Source: Pseudomonas sp. Os17 (GTDB lineage: Bacteria; Pseudomonadota; Gammaproteobacteria; Pseudomonadales; Pseudomonadaceae). From it: a DNA stretch of 64,000 bases. The notes beneath the pieces were generated by a model. That model searched no databases. It was not told the DNA's origin and saw nothing but the letters and a program-made list of their open reading frames with translations. The stretch lies in contig NZ_AP014627.1 in the NCBI RefSeq assembly GCF_001547895.1, positions 3,661,501 through 3,725,500 on the forward strand, read 5' to 3'. Position numbers and translations under genes: made by a program. This document shows, piece by piece, positions 1 to 8,416 of the stretch (positions are counted from its first letter, which is position 1; each line of letters begins with the position of its first letter).

Positions 1-1101
1 ACACCTGAACACTGTTTTCGACCCGTTGCAGCCGGCGCCCGACATCAAGGTCACTCTTGATCTGCTCCAGCAAGACATAGGCATGGAACTGCCCGGCATT
101 GTGCTCGATCAGGCTGCGAGTCGCCTTTGAGCGCCCTACTTGCCTGGCGTGTTGCGACAGAAAGTCACCGGGTTCCACATGCCTGATCCGGGCTTTGAAA
201 AGGCTCACCAGGGTGCCGAACTGCAAGCTCGGCGAGCGTCCGCCAACCCTGGCATCACGCCTGGCCTGCCGATAAAGGTTGCGGTGTACTTCGTGCAACT
301 CATCCGGCAGCACCGGCCTGGGCTCCGGCAACGACCAGCGACCAGCGACCAGCGACCAGCGGCATGCAGCACCTTGGCACCTTCGAGCAACTGCTCCAGT
401 TGCTGGATGACGGCCTGGGCTTTCTTCAGCGGTCGCCCCAATGCCAACTCCAACGCCTTCAAGAGCGCGTCGACCGAAGTTCTAGCAGGAAACGAATCAT
501 GACGAATCAGGCGCCCCAAGCATCGCAGGAACTGCAAGACAGCCACCTGCGCCCTTTGCTGGGGAATCTTCAAGCCCTGCGTGACCTGTAGCAGGGACGC
601 TTCCAGGCTCGCCAGAATGGCCTCCCGGGTCGCCACCGGGTCGCCGAACAGCCGGTCCCCATAGCACTCATGGCAACGTGCCAGATAGCGCAATGGGATC
701 GAAGCCTGCTCGTTCTCCAGCGCGTCCTCAAACATCTGCTCAAGCTGTGGCCACACGATCAGCCAGAAATACAAGTGCGCCGCACCTACGTCCTTGTCGG
801 GAAACAGGGCCACAAACCCCAGGTGCTTGTGAATCTCCCGCACATTGCCCAACACTGGGGTCAGCAGCGGATCATCGGCCCCGCCCGTCATTCGCCGTGT
901 CACTACGTCAAGCATTGCCGCCTCGCGCTTCTGGCGCTGCTCCAGGCTCTGGCCCTGCCGTGGCAAGGGCTCCTTCGACCTTTTGAACACTGCACGCTCG
1001 TAAAACAGCTCGATGACTTTATGAAACTTGGGAACCCTGTTAATCAAACCGCGCCCACCCTCCGTTGTTCTGCGCCCATCCTGAGAGGTTCGTCGTGGCA
1101 C
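1..1101 (-). pseudogene. Unknown gene, frameshifted at a heptanucleotide repeat, cut by window edge
   Basis: I do not recognise the family. One minus-strand frame is open from about 1101 to 362. Just past a 7-bp tandem repeat it runs into implausible Cys/Arg/Pro-rich sequence and stops at 205. A second frame, offset by two bases, is open without a stop from the repeat to the window edge and gives ordinary protein (LPDELHEVHRNLYRQARRDA, then FGTLVSLFKARIRHVEPGDF). The two halves therefore look like one gene split in two. One extra repeat copy, or two fewer, would restore the frame. Two starts are possible: GTG at 1101 without a clear ribosome site, or TTG at 1047 preceded by GGAGGG at 1058-1063. 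The product appears mostly helical and soluble. It is either a pseudogene or a phase-variable gene caught in the off state. Confidence 0.6.
333..360. repeat. Four tandem copies of a 7-bp repeat (GACCAGC) inside a coding region
   Basis: Units lie at 333-339, 340-346, 347-353 and 354-360 and are identical. The unit length is not a multiple of three, so slippage changes the reading frame of the minus-strand gene. With four copies the two halves are out of frame. With five or two copies they would be joined. Confidence 0.9.
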
Positions 1102-1244
1102 TACAACATTTTCCCGTCATCCCCTCGTTGAATTGCACAAACCGGGGCGCGGCCACCGATTAACATGTCGGGCCTCCGAGGTCAGTCACAAACCGCCTCG
1201 CAGGACCCCATCCACTGAACAAGCAATGCACAAGGAACCACCCG

Positions 1245-1640
1245 ATGTCCTACAAAGATGACAACGATGCATTTGAGCTCAAACAACGGCAAATCGACGC
1301 CATGGAACAAGCACTGCTTGTGGCCCGTGGCATTCCCCGGGCTGAAGCAGCCGAGATCGTGGCAGAGCGCAAGCGCCTGCAAGACGCCTACGCCGGGGAC
1401 CCTGGCGTTAACCCGGCGCCAGGTGTATGGATCAACCCAGAGGGCGAGGACCTAGAGGGTGACGTGCCGGTAAACCGGCAGGAGGCCATCAAAGCCAACG
1501 CTATCGCCAAAGACCTGCTCGGCGACGAATTCAGTACCGACACCCAGTGGAACATCGCCCACCTCCCCGACAGGAAGACCAGCACCGCCGAAATACAAGA
1601 CGACTGGGAGGATCTCATGATCCCTGAAACCAAGGCATGA
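1245..1640 (+). CDS. Small hypothetical acidic protein
   Basis: This encodes 131 residues with no signal peptide or membrane segment. The ATG at 1245 is preceded by an AAGGAA ribosome site. The first half is predicted helical, rich in Gln/Glu/Lys/Arg (around residues 8-45). The middle has a PGVWINPEGEDLEGDVP stretch and the tail is acidic with Trp. I recognise no family. It lies alone between the broken gene at the window start and the convergent LysR gene, so context gives no function. Codon use looks like the rest of the chromosome, which favours a genuine gene. Confidence 0.6.
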   Translation: MSYKDDNDAFELKQRQIDAMEQALLVARGIPRAEAAEIVAERKRLQDAYAGDPGVNPAPGVWINPEGEDLEGDVPVNRQEAIKANAIAKDLLGDEFSTDTQWNIAHLPDRKTSTAEIQDDWEDLMIPETKA

Positions 1641-1706
1641 GCCTGAGTGCCCGGTCCGGACAGCACCAGGCGTTCGGGCCTGGCCACTCCCACGAGGCGG
1701 CTCACC

Positions 1707-2684
1707 TCAAACAAACCAATCCTCACGCTCGCTGAAGGTATTGAGGATCAGCTCCACCAGTTGCTGCACCTGTTCCTCATGCTCCACCCGGGCATTCACC
1801 GCCAGCCAGGCGCGGCGCTGCATGCTGTCCTTGAACAGGCCCGGCAAGGCGGTCAGGCCGCGGTCGAAGTGGCTCATGTACTGCGGCAGCAGGCCGATGC
1901 AGGCGCTGCAGCGGATCATTTCCAGCATCAGTTCATAGGAGTGCACCTGCACCACGCCGGCCAGGCGCTGTTCCACCAGGCTGTTCCAGGGCCGGAACGG
2001 CTCCACCTGACGGTCGTGCTGCCATTGCACCAGCATGTAGTCGCTGAGGTCGTCGAGGCTGTCGGGACGCACCGCCACCCGTGAATAGCGCTTGGCGATG
2101 TGCGGCAGGTAGTCGATGCGCGCCAGGGGCACGGGTTCGCGAGTGGCGAAGCTGGGGCCCGGCAGCGGCGAGTCTTCGGCCGCCAGCCACAGCACCAGGT
2201 CGGCGCTCAGGGCCTGCAGGGACAGGTCGCTGTCGATGGAGATGATCTCCAGGCGAGCGCTGGCGTTGCGCCGCAACAAGGCGATCAGGTCGCGGCCGAG
2301 GATGTCGTGGAGGATGGTTTCTGCCACGGCCAGGCGAATCAGCGGCTGTTCCACCACCGGCAGCCGGCGCTGGTGCGCCAGGGCCAGCAGCTGGCCCTGC
2401 AGTTGCAGGCCTTCGCGGCTCAGGCTCAGGACATTGCCCTGATAGCAGAACAGCGAACGCCGCAGGTGTTCCTCCAGCAGCGCCAGTTGCTTGCGCAACA
2501 GGGTGGCCTTGATGTTCAGGCTGCGCGCCGCCTGCATGAAGCAGCCGCAACGGGCACTGACCAGAAAGTACTGGGCGACCTCCGGATCGATCCCGGCGGC
2601 CAGGGCCAGCCAGGCCTCGCGGGGTTCCTGGGGCGCGGTGTACGGCGCTACGCCCTGAAGTGGGGCGGGTTCGAGAAATGCCAT
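1707..2684 (-). CDS. LysR-family transcriptional regulator
   Basis: This encodes 325 residues. An N-terminal winged helix-turn-helix (about residues 25-85, with FMQAARSLNIKATLLRKQLALLEE) is followed by a LysR-type effector-binding domain. I chose the ATG at 2684 because AGGGAG lies seven bases upstream; an earlier in-frame Met at 2762 falls inside REP sequence and is unlikely. The recognition helix is atypical: it has KATLLRKQLALLE where most LysR proteins have a serine-rich S-x-S-x-x-I-x-x-LE. The gene lies downstream of the secretion operon on the same strand, separated by the REP array, and may regulate it, though nothing in the sequence proves that. Confidence 0.85.
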   Translation of the reverse strand: MAFLEPAPLQGVAPYTAPQEPREAWLALAAGIDPEVAQYFLVSARCGCFMQAARSLNIKATLLRKQLALLEEHLRRSLFCYQGNVLSLSREGLQLQGQLLALAHQRRLPVVEQPLIRLAVAETILHDILGRDLIALLRRNASARLEIISIDSDLSLQALSADLVLWLAAEDSPLPGPSFATREPVPLARIDYLPHIAKRYSRVAVRPDSLDDLSDYMLVQWQHDRQVEPFRPWNSLVEQRLAGVVQVHSYELMLEMIRCSACIGLLPQYMSHFDRGLTALPGLFKDSMQRRAWLAVNARVEHEEQVQQLVELILNTFSEREDWFV

Positions 2685-2741
2685 CGGTGACTCCCTGTCT
2701 TGTTGACTGTTGCTTCCTTGACTGGCGGGCGGTGGTGCCGG

Positions 2742-3404
2742 TGAGATCGCCTTCGCTGGCAAGCCAGCGCCTACAGTTGCCGGTGCTGCGTGTTGCCTCG
2801 TAGGAGCCGGCTTGCCGGCGAAGAGGACCGTGAGATCGCCTTCGCTGGCAAGCCAGCGCCTACGTTTGTCCGATGCTGCGTATTGCCCCGTGGGTGCCTG
2901 CTGCCGGCGAAGAGGACCGTGAGACCGCCTTCGCTGGCAAGCCAGCTCCTACGTTTGTCCGATGCTGCGTATTGCCCCGTAGGAGCCGGTTTGCCGGCGA
3001 AGAGGACCGTGAGACCGCCTTCGCTGGCAAGCCAGCGCCTACGTTTGCCCGATGCTGCGTATTGCCCCGTAGGAGCCGGCTTGCCGGCGAAGAGAACCGT
3101 GAGATCGCTTTCGCTGGCAAGCCAGCTCCTACAGTTGCCGGTGCTGCGTATTGCCCCGTGGGTGCCTGCTGCCGGCGAAGAGGAACGTGAGACCGCCTTC
3201 GCTGGCAAGCCAGCGCCTACGTTTGCCCGGTGCTGCGTGTTGCCCCGTAGGAGCCGGCTTGCCGGCGAAGAGGCCCGTGAGACCGCCTTCGCTGGCGAGC
3301 CAGCTCCTACAGCTTGCCCGGTGCTGCGTGTTGCCTCGTCGGAGACGGCTTGCCGGCGAAGAGGCCCGTGAGACCGCCTTCACTGGCAGGCCCGCGCCTA
3401 CAGC
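2742..3404. repeat. Array of eight REP units (tandem BIME)
   Basis: Units of about 88-91 bp begin at 2742, 2830, 2919, 3009, 3099, 3187, 3277 and 3368. Each carries a TTCGCTGGCAAGCCAGC palindrome followed, in most units, by an oppositely oriented GGAGCCGGCTTGCCGGC palindrome. Spacers (TGCTGCGTATTGCC type) are also conserved, so the array has grown by unit duplication. Several reading frames are open across it, but their repetitive MPAKA.SRSSSPA products are artefacts. The array separates the end of the secretion operon from the LysR gene, and the stop codon of the prolyl isomerase gene lies inside the last unit. Confidence 0.92.
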
Positions 3405-4354
3405 TTGTCCTCCAGGACCTGGTTCAGTACCGCGCCATCGATGCTCAGGGTCGCGGTGTTGAGCATGCCTTCCAGGTAGGCCTTGGCGATCTGTTCCTGG
3501 CGCTGGGCGCGCAGGGCCTGGGTCAGGCGATCACGCAGTTCGTCCAGGCTGGCAGTGCGCGCCGGTTGCTGTTCGGTGAGCTTGAGCACATGGAAACCCG
3601 CCGCGCTCTGCACCACCTCAGAGACACCTCCGACCTTGAGCCGGGCCACCGCGCTGCGCACTTCTGGCAGCAGTTGCTGCAAGGGTTGCAGCCCCGAGTC
3701 GCCACCGCGCTGGGCGCTGTCGCGATCCTGGGAGTACTGCGCCGCCAGGGCGGCGAACTCTGCCGGCGCGGCCTGGGCCTTGCGGCTCAGCTCCTGGGCC
3801 TGGCGCCGTACCGGCTCGACGGCCTGGGGGTCGCTGACGCCAAGGAAGATCTGGCTGACCCGGTACAGCGGCGGGGTCATCCAGGCCGCCTTGCCGCTGT
3901 CATAGGCCTGCTGCAACTCCGTCGCGCTGGGGTAGTCCGCCGGCACCTGGCTGACCGACTGCAAATAGTCGCGAAACACGATCTGTTCGGTGGCGGCGCG
4001 GGTCTGCTGCTCCACCTCCGGGCGCTGGCGCCAGCCCTGGGCGTCGGCCTGTTCCAGCACGGCCTTTTCCGCCAGCCGCGAACGGATCCAGGCTTCCAGC
4101 GCCGGGCGGTTGCCGCGCAATTGCGCGCGGGCATCCTCGGGCAGGCTGGCGAACAGCGTCTTGAGTTCCTCGGCCGCCACCTGCTGGTTGCCCAGGCGCG
4201 CCACGGTCGGTGTGGTCGCCAGTGACTGCTGCAGCACGGCCGGTGCCGGCTGCTGCGCCGCCACCGGGTCGTTGCCCGGGCGCAGGGCCAGCCCCAGCGC
4301 CAGGCCGAGCAAGGTCAGTGCCCCGGCACCGACCACCAGAGTCGGCTTCTTCAC
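3398..4354 (-). CDS. PpiC/SurA-type peptidyl-prolyl cis-trans isomerase, membrane-anchored
   Basis: This encodes 318 residues. An N-terminal hydrophobic segment (residues 5-25, TLVVGAGALTLLGLALGLAL) anchors or exports the protein. A SurA_N-like helical region follows, then a parvulin domain at about residues 160-270 (YRVSQIFLGVSD, FAALAAQYSQDRDSAQRGGD, AGFHVLKLTE). Parvulins assist folding of outer-membrane and secreted proteins in the periplasm. The start is a GTG at 4354 overlapping the upstream TGA as GTGA, which indicates translational coupling. As the last gene of the TpsB/TonB operon, it probably chaperones the passenger, the porin or TpsB. Its TAG stop lies inside a REP unit. Confidence 0.87.
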   Translation of the reverse strand: MKKPTLVVGAGALTLLGLALGLALRPGNDPVAAQQPAPAVLQQSLATTPTVARLGNQQVAAEELKTLFASLPEDARAQLRGNRPALEAWIRSRLAEKAVLEQADAQGWRQRPEVEQQTRAATEQIVFRDYLQSVSQVPADYPSATELQQAYDSGKAAWMTPPLYRVSQIFLGVSDPQAVEPVRRQAQELSRKAQAAPAEFAALAAQYSQDRDSAQRGGDSGLQPLQQLLPEVRSAVARLKVGGVSEVVQSAAGFHVLKLTEQQPARTASLDELRDRLTQALRAQRQEQIAKAYLEGMLNTATLSIDGAVLNQVLEDKL

Positions 4355-4833
4355 AGGCTGGCCACCTCTTCCAGGGGGTGTTCCTCAGGCAGCGGCTGTT
4401 CGCCCCGGGCCTGCAACTGGGCCGCCTGCTGGCTGTATTCGCGCAGGTAGACGATGAACTCCTGCAGCAACCGGTCCCACAGCTCCAGTTGGCTGCGCAG
4501 GTGAGTCTCGCCGACCCCGGCCACCACCACGTCCATCTCCATCACCAGGAACTCGCCCTGCAGCGACAACCGGGCAAAGCGCCGCGAGGCGTTCCACAGC
4601 TCCGCCAGCCCCGCCGGCAATTCGCCCTGCACCCGCAGGGCGCAGCTGTAGGTGAAGTCCACATAGTGCCCGGCCTCGCTGCCCGGGTTGCCGAAACGCA
4701 CGGCATAGCCGATGCCCTGGCTGGCACTGAGCAGTTGCACGATGCCGTTCTGCTCGGTCTGGTTGACCCGGTAGCCGGCGCCTTGCAGCAGGTCGGTGAG
4801 GCTGTCGGTGGTGACGCTGGTAATCAAAGTCAT
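4351..4833 (-). CDS. YbjN-like (type III chaperone fold) domain protein
   Basis: This encodes about 160 residues. The pattern (LTDLLQGAGYRVNQ...GIVQLLSASQGIGYAVRFGNP...VDFTYSCALRVQG...LWNASRRFARLSLQGEFLVMEMDVVV) fits the YbjN/secretion-chaperone fold. Two ATGs two codons apart (4839 and 4833) are possible; 4833 has better spacing to AGGGAAG. There is no signal peptide, so the protein is cytoplasmic. It lies between the coiled-coil protein and the prolyl isomerase in the secretion operon. A cytoplasmic chaperone or adaptor for the exported partner is a reasonable inference. Confidence 0.75.
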   Translation of the reverse strand: MTLITSVTTDSLTDLLQGAGYRVNQTEQNGIVQLLSASQGIGYAVRFGNPGSEAGHYVDFTYSCALRVQGELPAGLAELWNASRRFARLSLQGEFLVMEMDVVVAGVGETHLRSQLELWDRLLQEFIVYLREYSQQAAQLQARGEQPLPEEHPLEEVASL

Positions 4834-4853
4834 GGTCATCTCTTCCCTGGTGA

Positions 4854-5501
4854 TCAGTGGGCGCTCGCCGCCTGCGGGGCGTCGAACTGGGTCTGGTAAA
4901 GCTCGTCGCCAAAACCCTGGGCCAGTTCTTCGAACTTGACCCGGGCCTTGCCGGCGAAGGGCTGGCGGATGTTCACCACCTCGGCCACGTCGATCTTTTC
5001 GTAGGCCGTCAGAATCTGTTTGGCGATGCCGTACATCTGCTGATTCTTGACCGCGCATTGCTGCACTTGTGTGTCACGTTCGCTCAATTGCGCCTGCAAT
5101 TTCGCCCGCTCGGCTTCCTTGCCCCGGGCCAGCACCAGCAAGTCTTCGTAGGCTTTCTTGAACTTGCCCAACTGCTCGCTGCTGGCCGCCGCCTGGGCTT
5201 GGGCCTGGCTTTGCAGGTTCTGCTGCTGGCCGGCCAGTTGCTCGGCCACGCCGCGGGTCTTGGCCAGCTCGGCGCTCAGTTGCTTGACCTGGGCCTGGGC
5301 CTCCCTGGCCGCGTTCTCGGCGGCGATCCGCGCGGCCGCGGCCTGGGCCTGCTCGCTTTGCAGGGCCTGCAACTGTTGGGTGGTGCTGCGCAACTGGGTG
5401 CGCAGGCGTTCCTCCATGCCTTCGGCGCTGGCGCCGGCACTGGCCAGCACGCCCCAGGCCAGCAACAGGCTGACCGCCCCTGCCCTCACTCGGCTGTTCA
5501 T
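4854..5501 (-). CDS. Periplasmic coiled-coil protein of the TpsB/TonB operon
   Basis: This encodes 215 residues. A signal peptide covers residues 1-26 (VSLLLAWGVLASAGASA). A long Gln/Ala/Glu/Leu-rich coiled coil spans about residues 28-150, with heptad spacing (LRSTTQQLQALQSEQAQ, AKTRGVAEQLAGQQQNLQ). A short conserved C-terminal region follows (YGIAKQILTAYEKIDVAEVV...FEELAQGFGDELYQTQFD). The architecture suggests a periplasmic scaffold or spacer bridging the TonB/ExbB machine and the outer membrane. No enzyme motif is visible. The gene is 14 bases from the porin gene and in the same transcription unit. Confidence 0.72.
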   Translation of the reverse strand: MNSRVRAGAVSLLLAWGVLASAGASAEGMEERLRTQLRSTTQQLQALQSEQAQAAAARIAAENAAREAQAQVKQLSAELAKTRGVAEQLAGQQQNLQSQAQAQAAASSEQLGKFKKAYEDLLVLARGKEAERAKLQAQLSERDTQVQQCAVKNQQMYGIAKQILTAYEKIDVAEVVNIRQPFAGKARVKFEELAQGFGDELYQTQFDAPQAASAH

Positions 5502-5515
5502 AACCTTCCTCCCGC

Positions 5516-7219
5516 TTAGAAGCGCGTGTTGAGTTCAAGCTGCATGACGTCGACTTCGTAACGCGGCCCGTAGACTTCCGAGGCGCTCATGTAGCGGGCC
5601 GTGGCGTAGATGTTCTTGTCGATGCCGTAGTTGCCGCCGACGAAATAGCCCTTGGCGTTGGTGCCCCCCAGGTGGAACGAGGAGTCGTTGAAGCCGTCGG
5701 GCAAGGCGTCGGGCTGGATGTACTTGTAGCCGGCCAGCAGGTTCCAGTCGCCGGACTTCTTCATGTCCAGGGCGTTGCCCAGGGTGAACTGCACCAGCAG
5801 CGCGTTGCCGCCGCTTTCAAACTGGCCGTTGCGGTTGATGTTGTTGACGATCTCGCCTTCGCTGCGCTTGAGCATCTCGCCCTTGTCGTAGGCCAGGTTG
5901 CGGATGTAGTTGGTCTGGCTGCGCAGGCGCAGGTCGTCCGGCAGCTCGGTGTCCCAGGCCAGGTTCAGGTCGAGCACGTCGAACTTCGAGGCCAGGCCGA
6001 CGAACTGCGGCTGCGGGGTCAGGCCCGGGGTGGCCGGGTTGGGGGTGATGTCGCGCAGCAGGAACACGCTGTTGCCCTTCTGCATGAAGGCCACCCGCGA
6101 GCCGTCGGTGTCGCAGCCCGGGGCCCCGGCCCAAGGCGCACAAGGGCTGGAGCGCTGGCCTTCGATGTCGTCGAAGCGGTAGTAGGCCAAGGCACCCTTG
6201 AGGCTGTTGCTGCGGTTGATCTTCCAGTTGGCGCCGATTTGCCCGCCGAACAGCCACTTGGTGTCGCTCTCGTTCTTGTCGAAGCCGTTGCTGGTGGCGG
6301 TGTCGTTGGTGTACTCCACCGGGAACACGCCAAGGGTGCCGAACAGGCCCCAGTCGCTGCTGAGCTTGTGGTTGAACAGCGCCGCCACGCCGTCGAAGTT
6401 CAGGTCGTTGGAATACAGCATGTCGGTTGCATAGAACGGGTTGGCGAAACGCCCGCCGGTCAGGGTCAGGTCCTGGCTGGCCTTCCAGGTCAGGTAGCCC
6501 TGGTCGAGCCAGATGTCCTTCTTGCCGAAGCCGCCGCCCAGGGTCTGGGTGGTGGAGACCGGGTTGTTGTCCGAACCGGTGCCGATGCGGATGCCGGCGG
6601 TCCATTCCGGCGAGATCACCGCCTTCATCCCCAGGCGCGCCCGCAGGCGGAACAGGTTGTCGCGGTCTTCACGGCTGTTGAGCAGCGGCGGCAGCTTGCT
6701 GTTGGTGTCCTTGTTGACGTCGTAGGGGCCGTTGTCGTTGAGCTTGGCGTAGTCGACGATCTCGTTGCTGTTGTTGTCGGCAAAGAACCGCGACTCCTCG
6801 CGCAGGCGGATATCGCCGTCAAAGCTGATGCGCGACACCCAATCCGGAAAGGTGTTGGGCTGGGCCCAGTTTTCCTGCTTGGCGGTGGCCATGACCTCGG
6901 CCTTGACCTGATCGCGGATCTGCTCGCGGACGATCGCCGGCACGTATTGCACCCGCACATCCCCCGGCGCCGCCGCGGGGCCGGTGGCCGCCACGGCGGT
7001 GGCGGCGCTGGCCTGGCGGGCCTGCTGGGCCTCTTTTTCGGCCTGGGCAATCAGTGCCTCGGCCTTGGCCTGCGGCAGTACCCCCTGCTGCACCAACAGA
7101 CGGATCAGGTTGATCGTGGCGTTCTCCGAAGGCGCGGCCGCGGCGGCCGAGGCCTGTCCGGCCAGGGTCAGGGCGACCATGCCGAGCGCCAGGGTCAATC
7201 GATTCACGGTGGAAATCAT
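5516..7219 (-). CDS. Putative outer-membrane porin (beta-barrel)
   Basis: This encodes 567 residues. The signal peptide covers residues 1-25 (LTLALGMVALTLAGQASA). A short helical region (INLIRLLVQQGVLPQAKAEALIAQAEKEAQQAR) follows, typical of the putative-porin family that carries a periplasmic coiled coil. The rest is beta-barrel-like, with alternating strands (WVSRISFDGDIRLREESRFF, GQIGANWKINRSNSLKGALA) and a terminal aromatic residue (LELNTRF). I chose the ATG at 7219, ten bases after AGGAG; a GTG two codons earlier is also possible. It sits between tonB and the coiled-coil gene. A second outer-membrane barrel beside TpsB is unusual in secretion operons and suggests a partner pore or TonB client. 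Confidence 0.82.
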   Translation of the reverse strand: MISTVNRLTLALGMVALTLAGQASAAAAAPSENATINLIRLLVQQGVLPQAKAEALIAQAEKEAQQARQASAATAVAATGPAAAPGDVRVQYVPAIVREQIRDQVKAEVMATAKQENWAQPNTFPDWVSRISFDGDIRLREESRFFADNNSNEIVDYAKLNDNGPYDVNKDTNSKLPPLLNSREDRDNLFRLRARLGMKAVISPEWTAGIRIGTGSDNNPVSTTQTLGGGFGKKDIWLDQGYLTWKASQDLTLTGGRFANPFYATDMLYSNDLNFDGVAALFNHKLSSDWGLFGTLGVFPVEYTNDTATSNGFDKNESDTKWLFGGQIGANWKINRSNSLKGALAYYRFDDIEGQRSSPCAPWAGAPGCDTDGSRVAFMQKGNSVFLLRDITPNPATPGLTPQPQFVGLASKFDVLDLNLAWDTELPDDLRLRSQTNYIRNLAYDKGEMLKRSEGEIVNNINRNGQFESGGNALLVQFTLGNALDMKKSGDWNLLAGYKYIQPDALPDGFNDSSFHLGGTNAKGYFVGGNYGIDKNIYATARYMSASEVYGPRYEVDVMQLELNTRF

Positions 7220-7259
7220 CTGCACACAACTCCTGTAGAAACTGCAAATAGGGGTTCGC

Positions 7260-7976
7260 TCATTCCGGCCGCCGGCCCTTGAGGGACAAGCGCACCGGCA
7301 AGGTCAGGGACGCTGGCATACGTTCTTTCAGGCGCGGAGTGGCCCGCAGCGCCGCCAGCACCTGCTGGTCGGTCTCGGGGTTGCCGCTGGAGCCGGCCAG
7401 TTCGGCGCGGGTCACTTGGCCGTCGGCGCCGAGCCACAGGTCCACCTGCAGCGCATAGGCCTTCTTGCGCAGCTCCGGGTCCTCGCGCAGCACCCGTTGA
7501 AAGGTCGCCGCCAGGTACTGCTTGTAGGTGCCGGTGCCCAGCCCGCCGCCACCGGCGCCGGCCATGCCACCGCCCTTGCCGGCACCGACGTTGAAGCCGT
7601 CGTTGCCCGCCTGGGCGTCGCCGTCGATCTGCATCGGGTTGGCCAGATCGTCCGCCGGCGAGGGCGGTGCTTCCTCCTCCGGCTTGACCTCCTCGGGGGT
7701 GGGCGTGGGTTCGGGTTCCGGCACCTTCTCCTCCACCGGCTCCGGCTCCTTGGGCTTCTCCGGAGGCGGCGGTGGGGGTGGCGGCGGTGGCGGCAGCGGG
7801 ATGATGGTCGGCACCTTCGGCGCTTCCCGACGCACCCCGGCCATGTCATTGGCCCACTGCCACAGCAGCCAGGCGGCCACGGCCCCCAGCAGCAGCCCGG
7901 CGCCCCACTTCAGCAGGCGCACGGCGCGCGGCTTGTGCTGCACCGGCGGCAGCTCGATCGGTTGTTGTGCGGTCAT
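7260..7976 (-). CDS. TonB-family energy transducer
   Basis: This encodes 238 residues. A cytoplasmic N-terminus and one membrane segment (about residues 24-42, GAGLLLGAVAAWLLWQW) are followed by a run of twelve prolines and Pro/Glu repeats spanning the periplasm (about 55-105). A Gly-rich linker leads to a TonB C-terminal domain (about 150-238, YKQYLAATFQRVLREDPELRKKAYALQVDLWLGADG). TonB proteins transmit ExbB-ExbD proton-motive work to outer-membrane proteins. Three bases separate it from exbD and 40 from the porin, so this is a dedicated copy within the operon. The gly-rich linker (GAGKGGGMAGAGGGGLGTG) is unusual. Confidence 0.9.
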   Translation of the reverse strand: MTAQQPIELPPVQHKPRAVRLLKWGAGLLLGAVAAWLLWQWANDMAGVRREAPKVPTIIPLPPPPPPPPPPPEKPKEPEPVEEKVPEPEPTPTPEEVKPEEEAPPSPADDLANPMQIDGDAQAGNDGFNVGAGKGGGMAGAGGGGLGTGTYKQYLAATFQRVLREDPELRKKAYALQVDLWLGADGQVTRAELAGSSGNPETDQQVLAALRATPRLKERMPASLTLPVRLSLKGRRPE

Positions 7977-7979
7977 GGC

Positions 7980-8405
7980 TCAGCCCTGGCTCGGTTTGCC
8001 GGTGACCAGGCCGACCTGGGACAACTCCAGGCGGCGCAGCAGGTCGAGGACTTCGATGACCTTCTGGTACTGCACCGTGGCATCGCCACGGACGATGATC
8101 GGGAAGTCCGGGTTCTGCGCCTTCTCGATGCGCAGGCGCTCTTCCAGCTCGCCCAGGGTCACCGGGTAGGCGTCGAGAAACACCTGGCCACCGTCGTTCA
8201 CCGAAATGGCCTTGGTCTTGGCCTCGGACAGCGACACCGAGGCGCTGGCCTTGGGCAGGTGGATCTGGATGCCCGAAACCTGGGCGGTGGCGGTGAGGAT
8301 GAACATCACCAGCACCACCATCAGCACGTCCACCAGGGGCGTGATGTTGATGCTGTCGACGGCGGCGTCGTCTTCGTCGTCATGGGAGGCGTTCACGGAA
8401 GCCAT
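7980..8405 (-). CDS. exbD: ExbD/TolR-family biopolymer transport protein
   Basis: This encodes 141 residues. One membrane segment follows a short cytoplasmic tail (about residues 20-42, NITPLVDVLMVVLVMFILTA). The essential membrane Asp of the family is present in PLVDVLMVVLV. The periplasmic domain ends in the typical VIEVLDLLRRLELSQVGLVT. It pairs with the ExbB domain encoded immediately upstream (11 bases) and with the tonB gene downstream to form a proton-driven motor. Because it lies in the TpsB operon, its client is probably one of the two barrels encoded there rather than a siderophore receptor. Confidence 0.9.
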   Translation of the reverse strand: MASVNASHDDEDDAAVDSINITPLVDVLMVVLVMFILTATAQVSGIQIHLPKASASVSLSEAKTKAISVNDGGQVFLDAYPVTLGELEERLRIEKAQNPDFPIIVRGDATVQYQKVIEVLDLLRRLELSQVGLVTGKPSQG

Positions 8406-8416
8406 GGCAGTTCTCC

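Noticed and set aside
333..360. CRISPR-type repeat
   Set aside because: Units are contiguous 7-mers without spacers; no cas genes are present.
2771..3383. Overlapping open frames of 80-190 codons on both strands
   Set aside because: They are translations of the tandem REP array; products are the same short peptide repeated, with no ribosome sites.
5672..7282. Long plus-strand frame opposite the porin gene
   Set aside because: Typical antisense shadow in GC-rich DNA; Val/Gly/Ala-rich composition and no homologue-like motif, while the minus strand encodes a clear porin.
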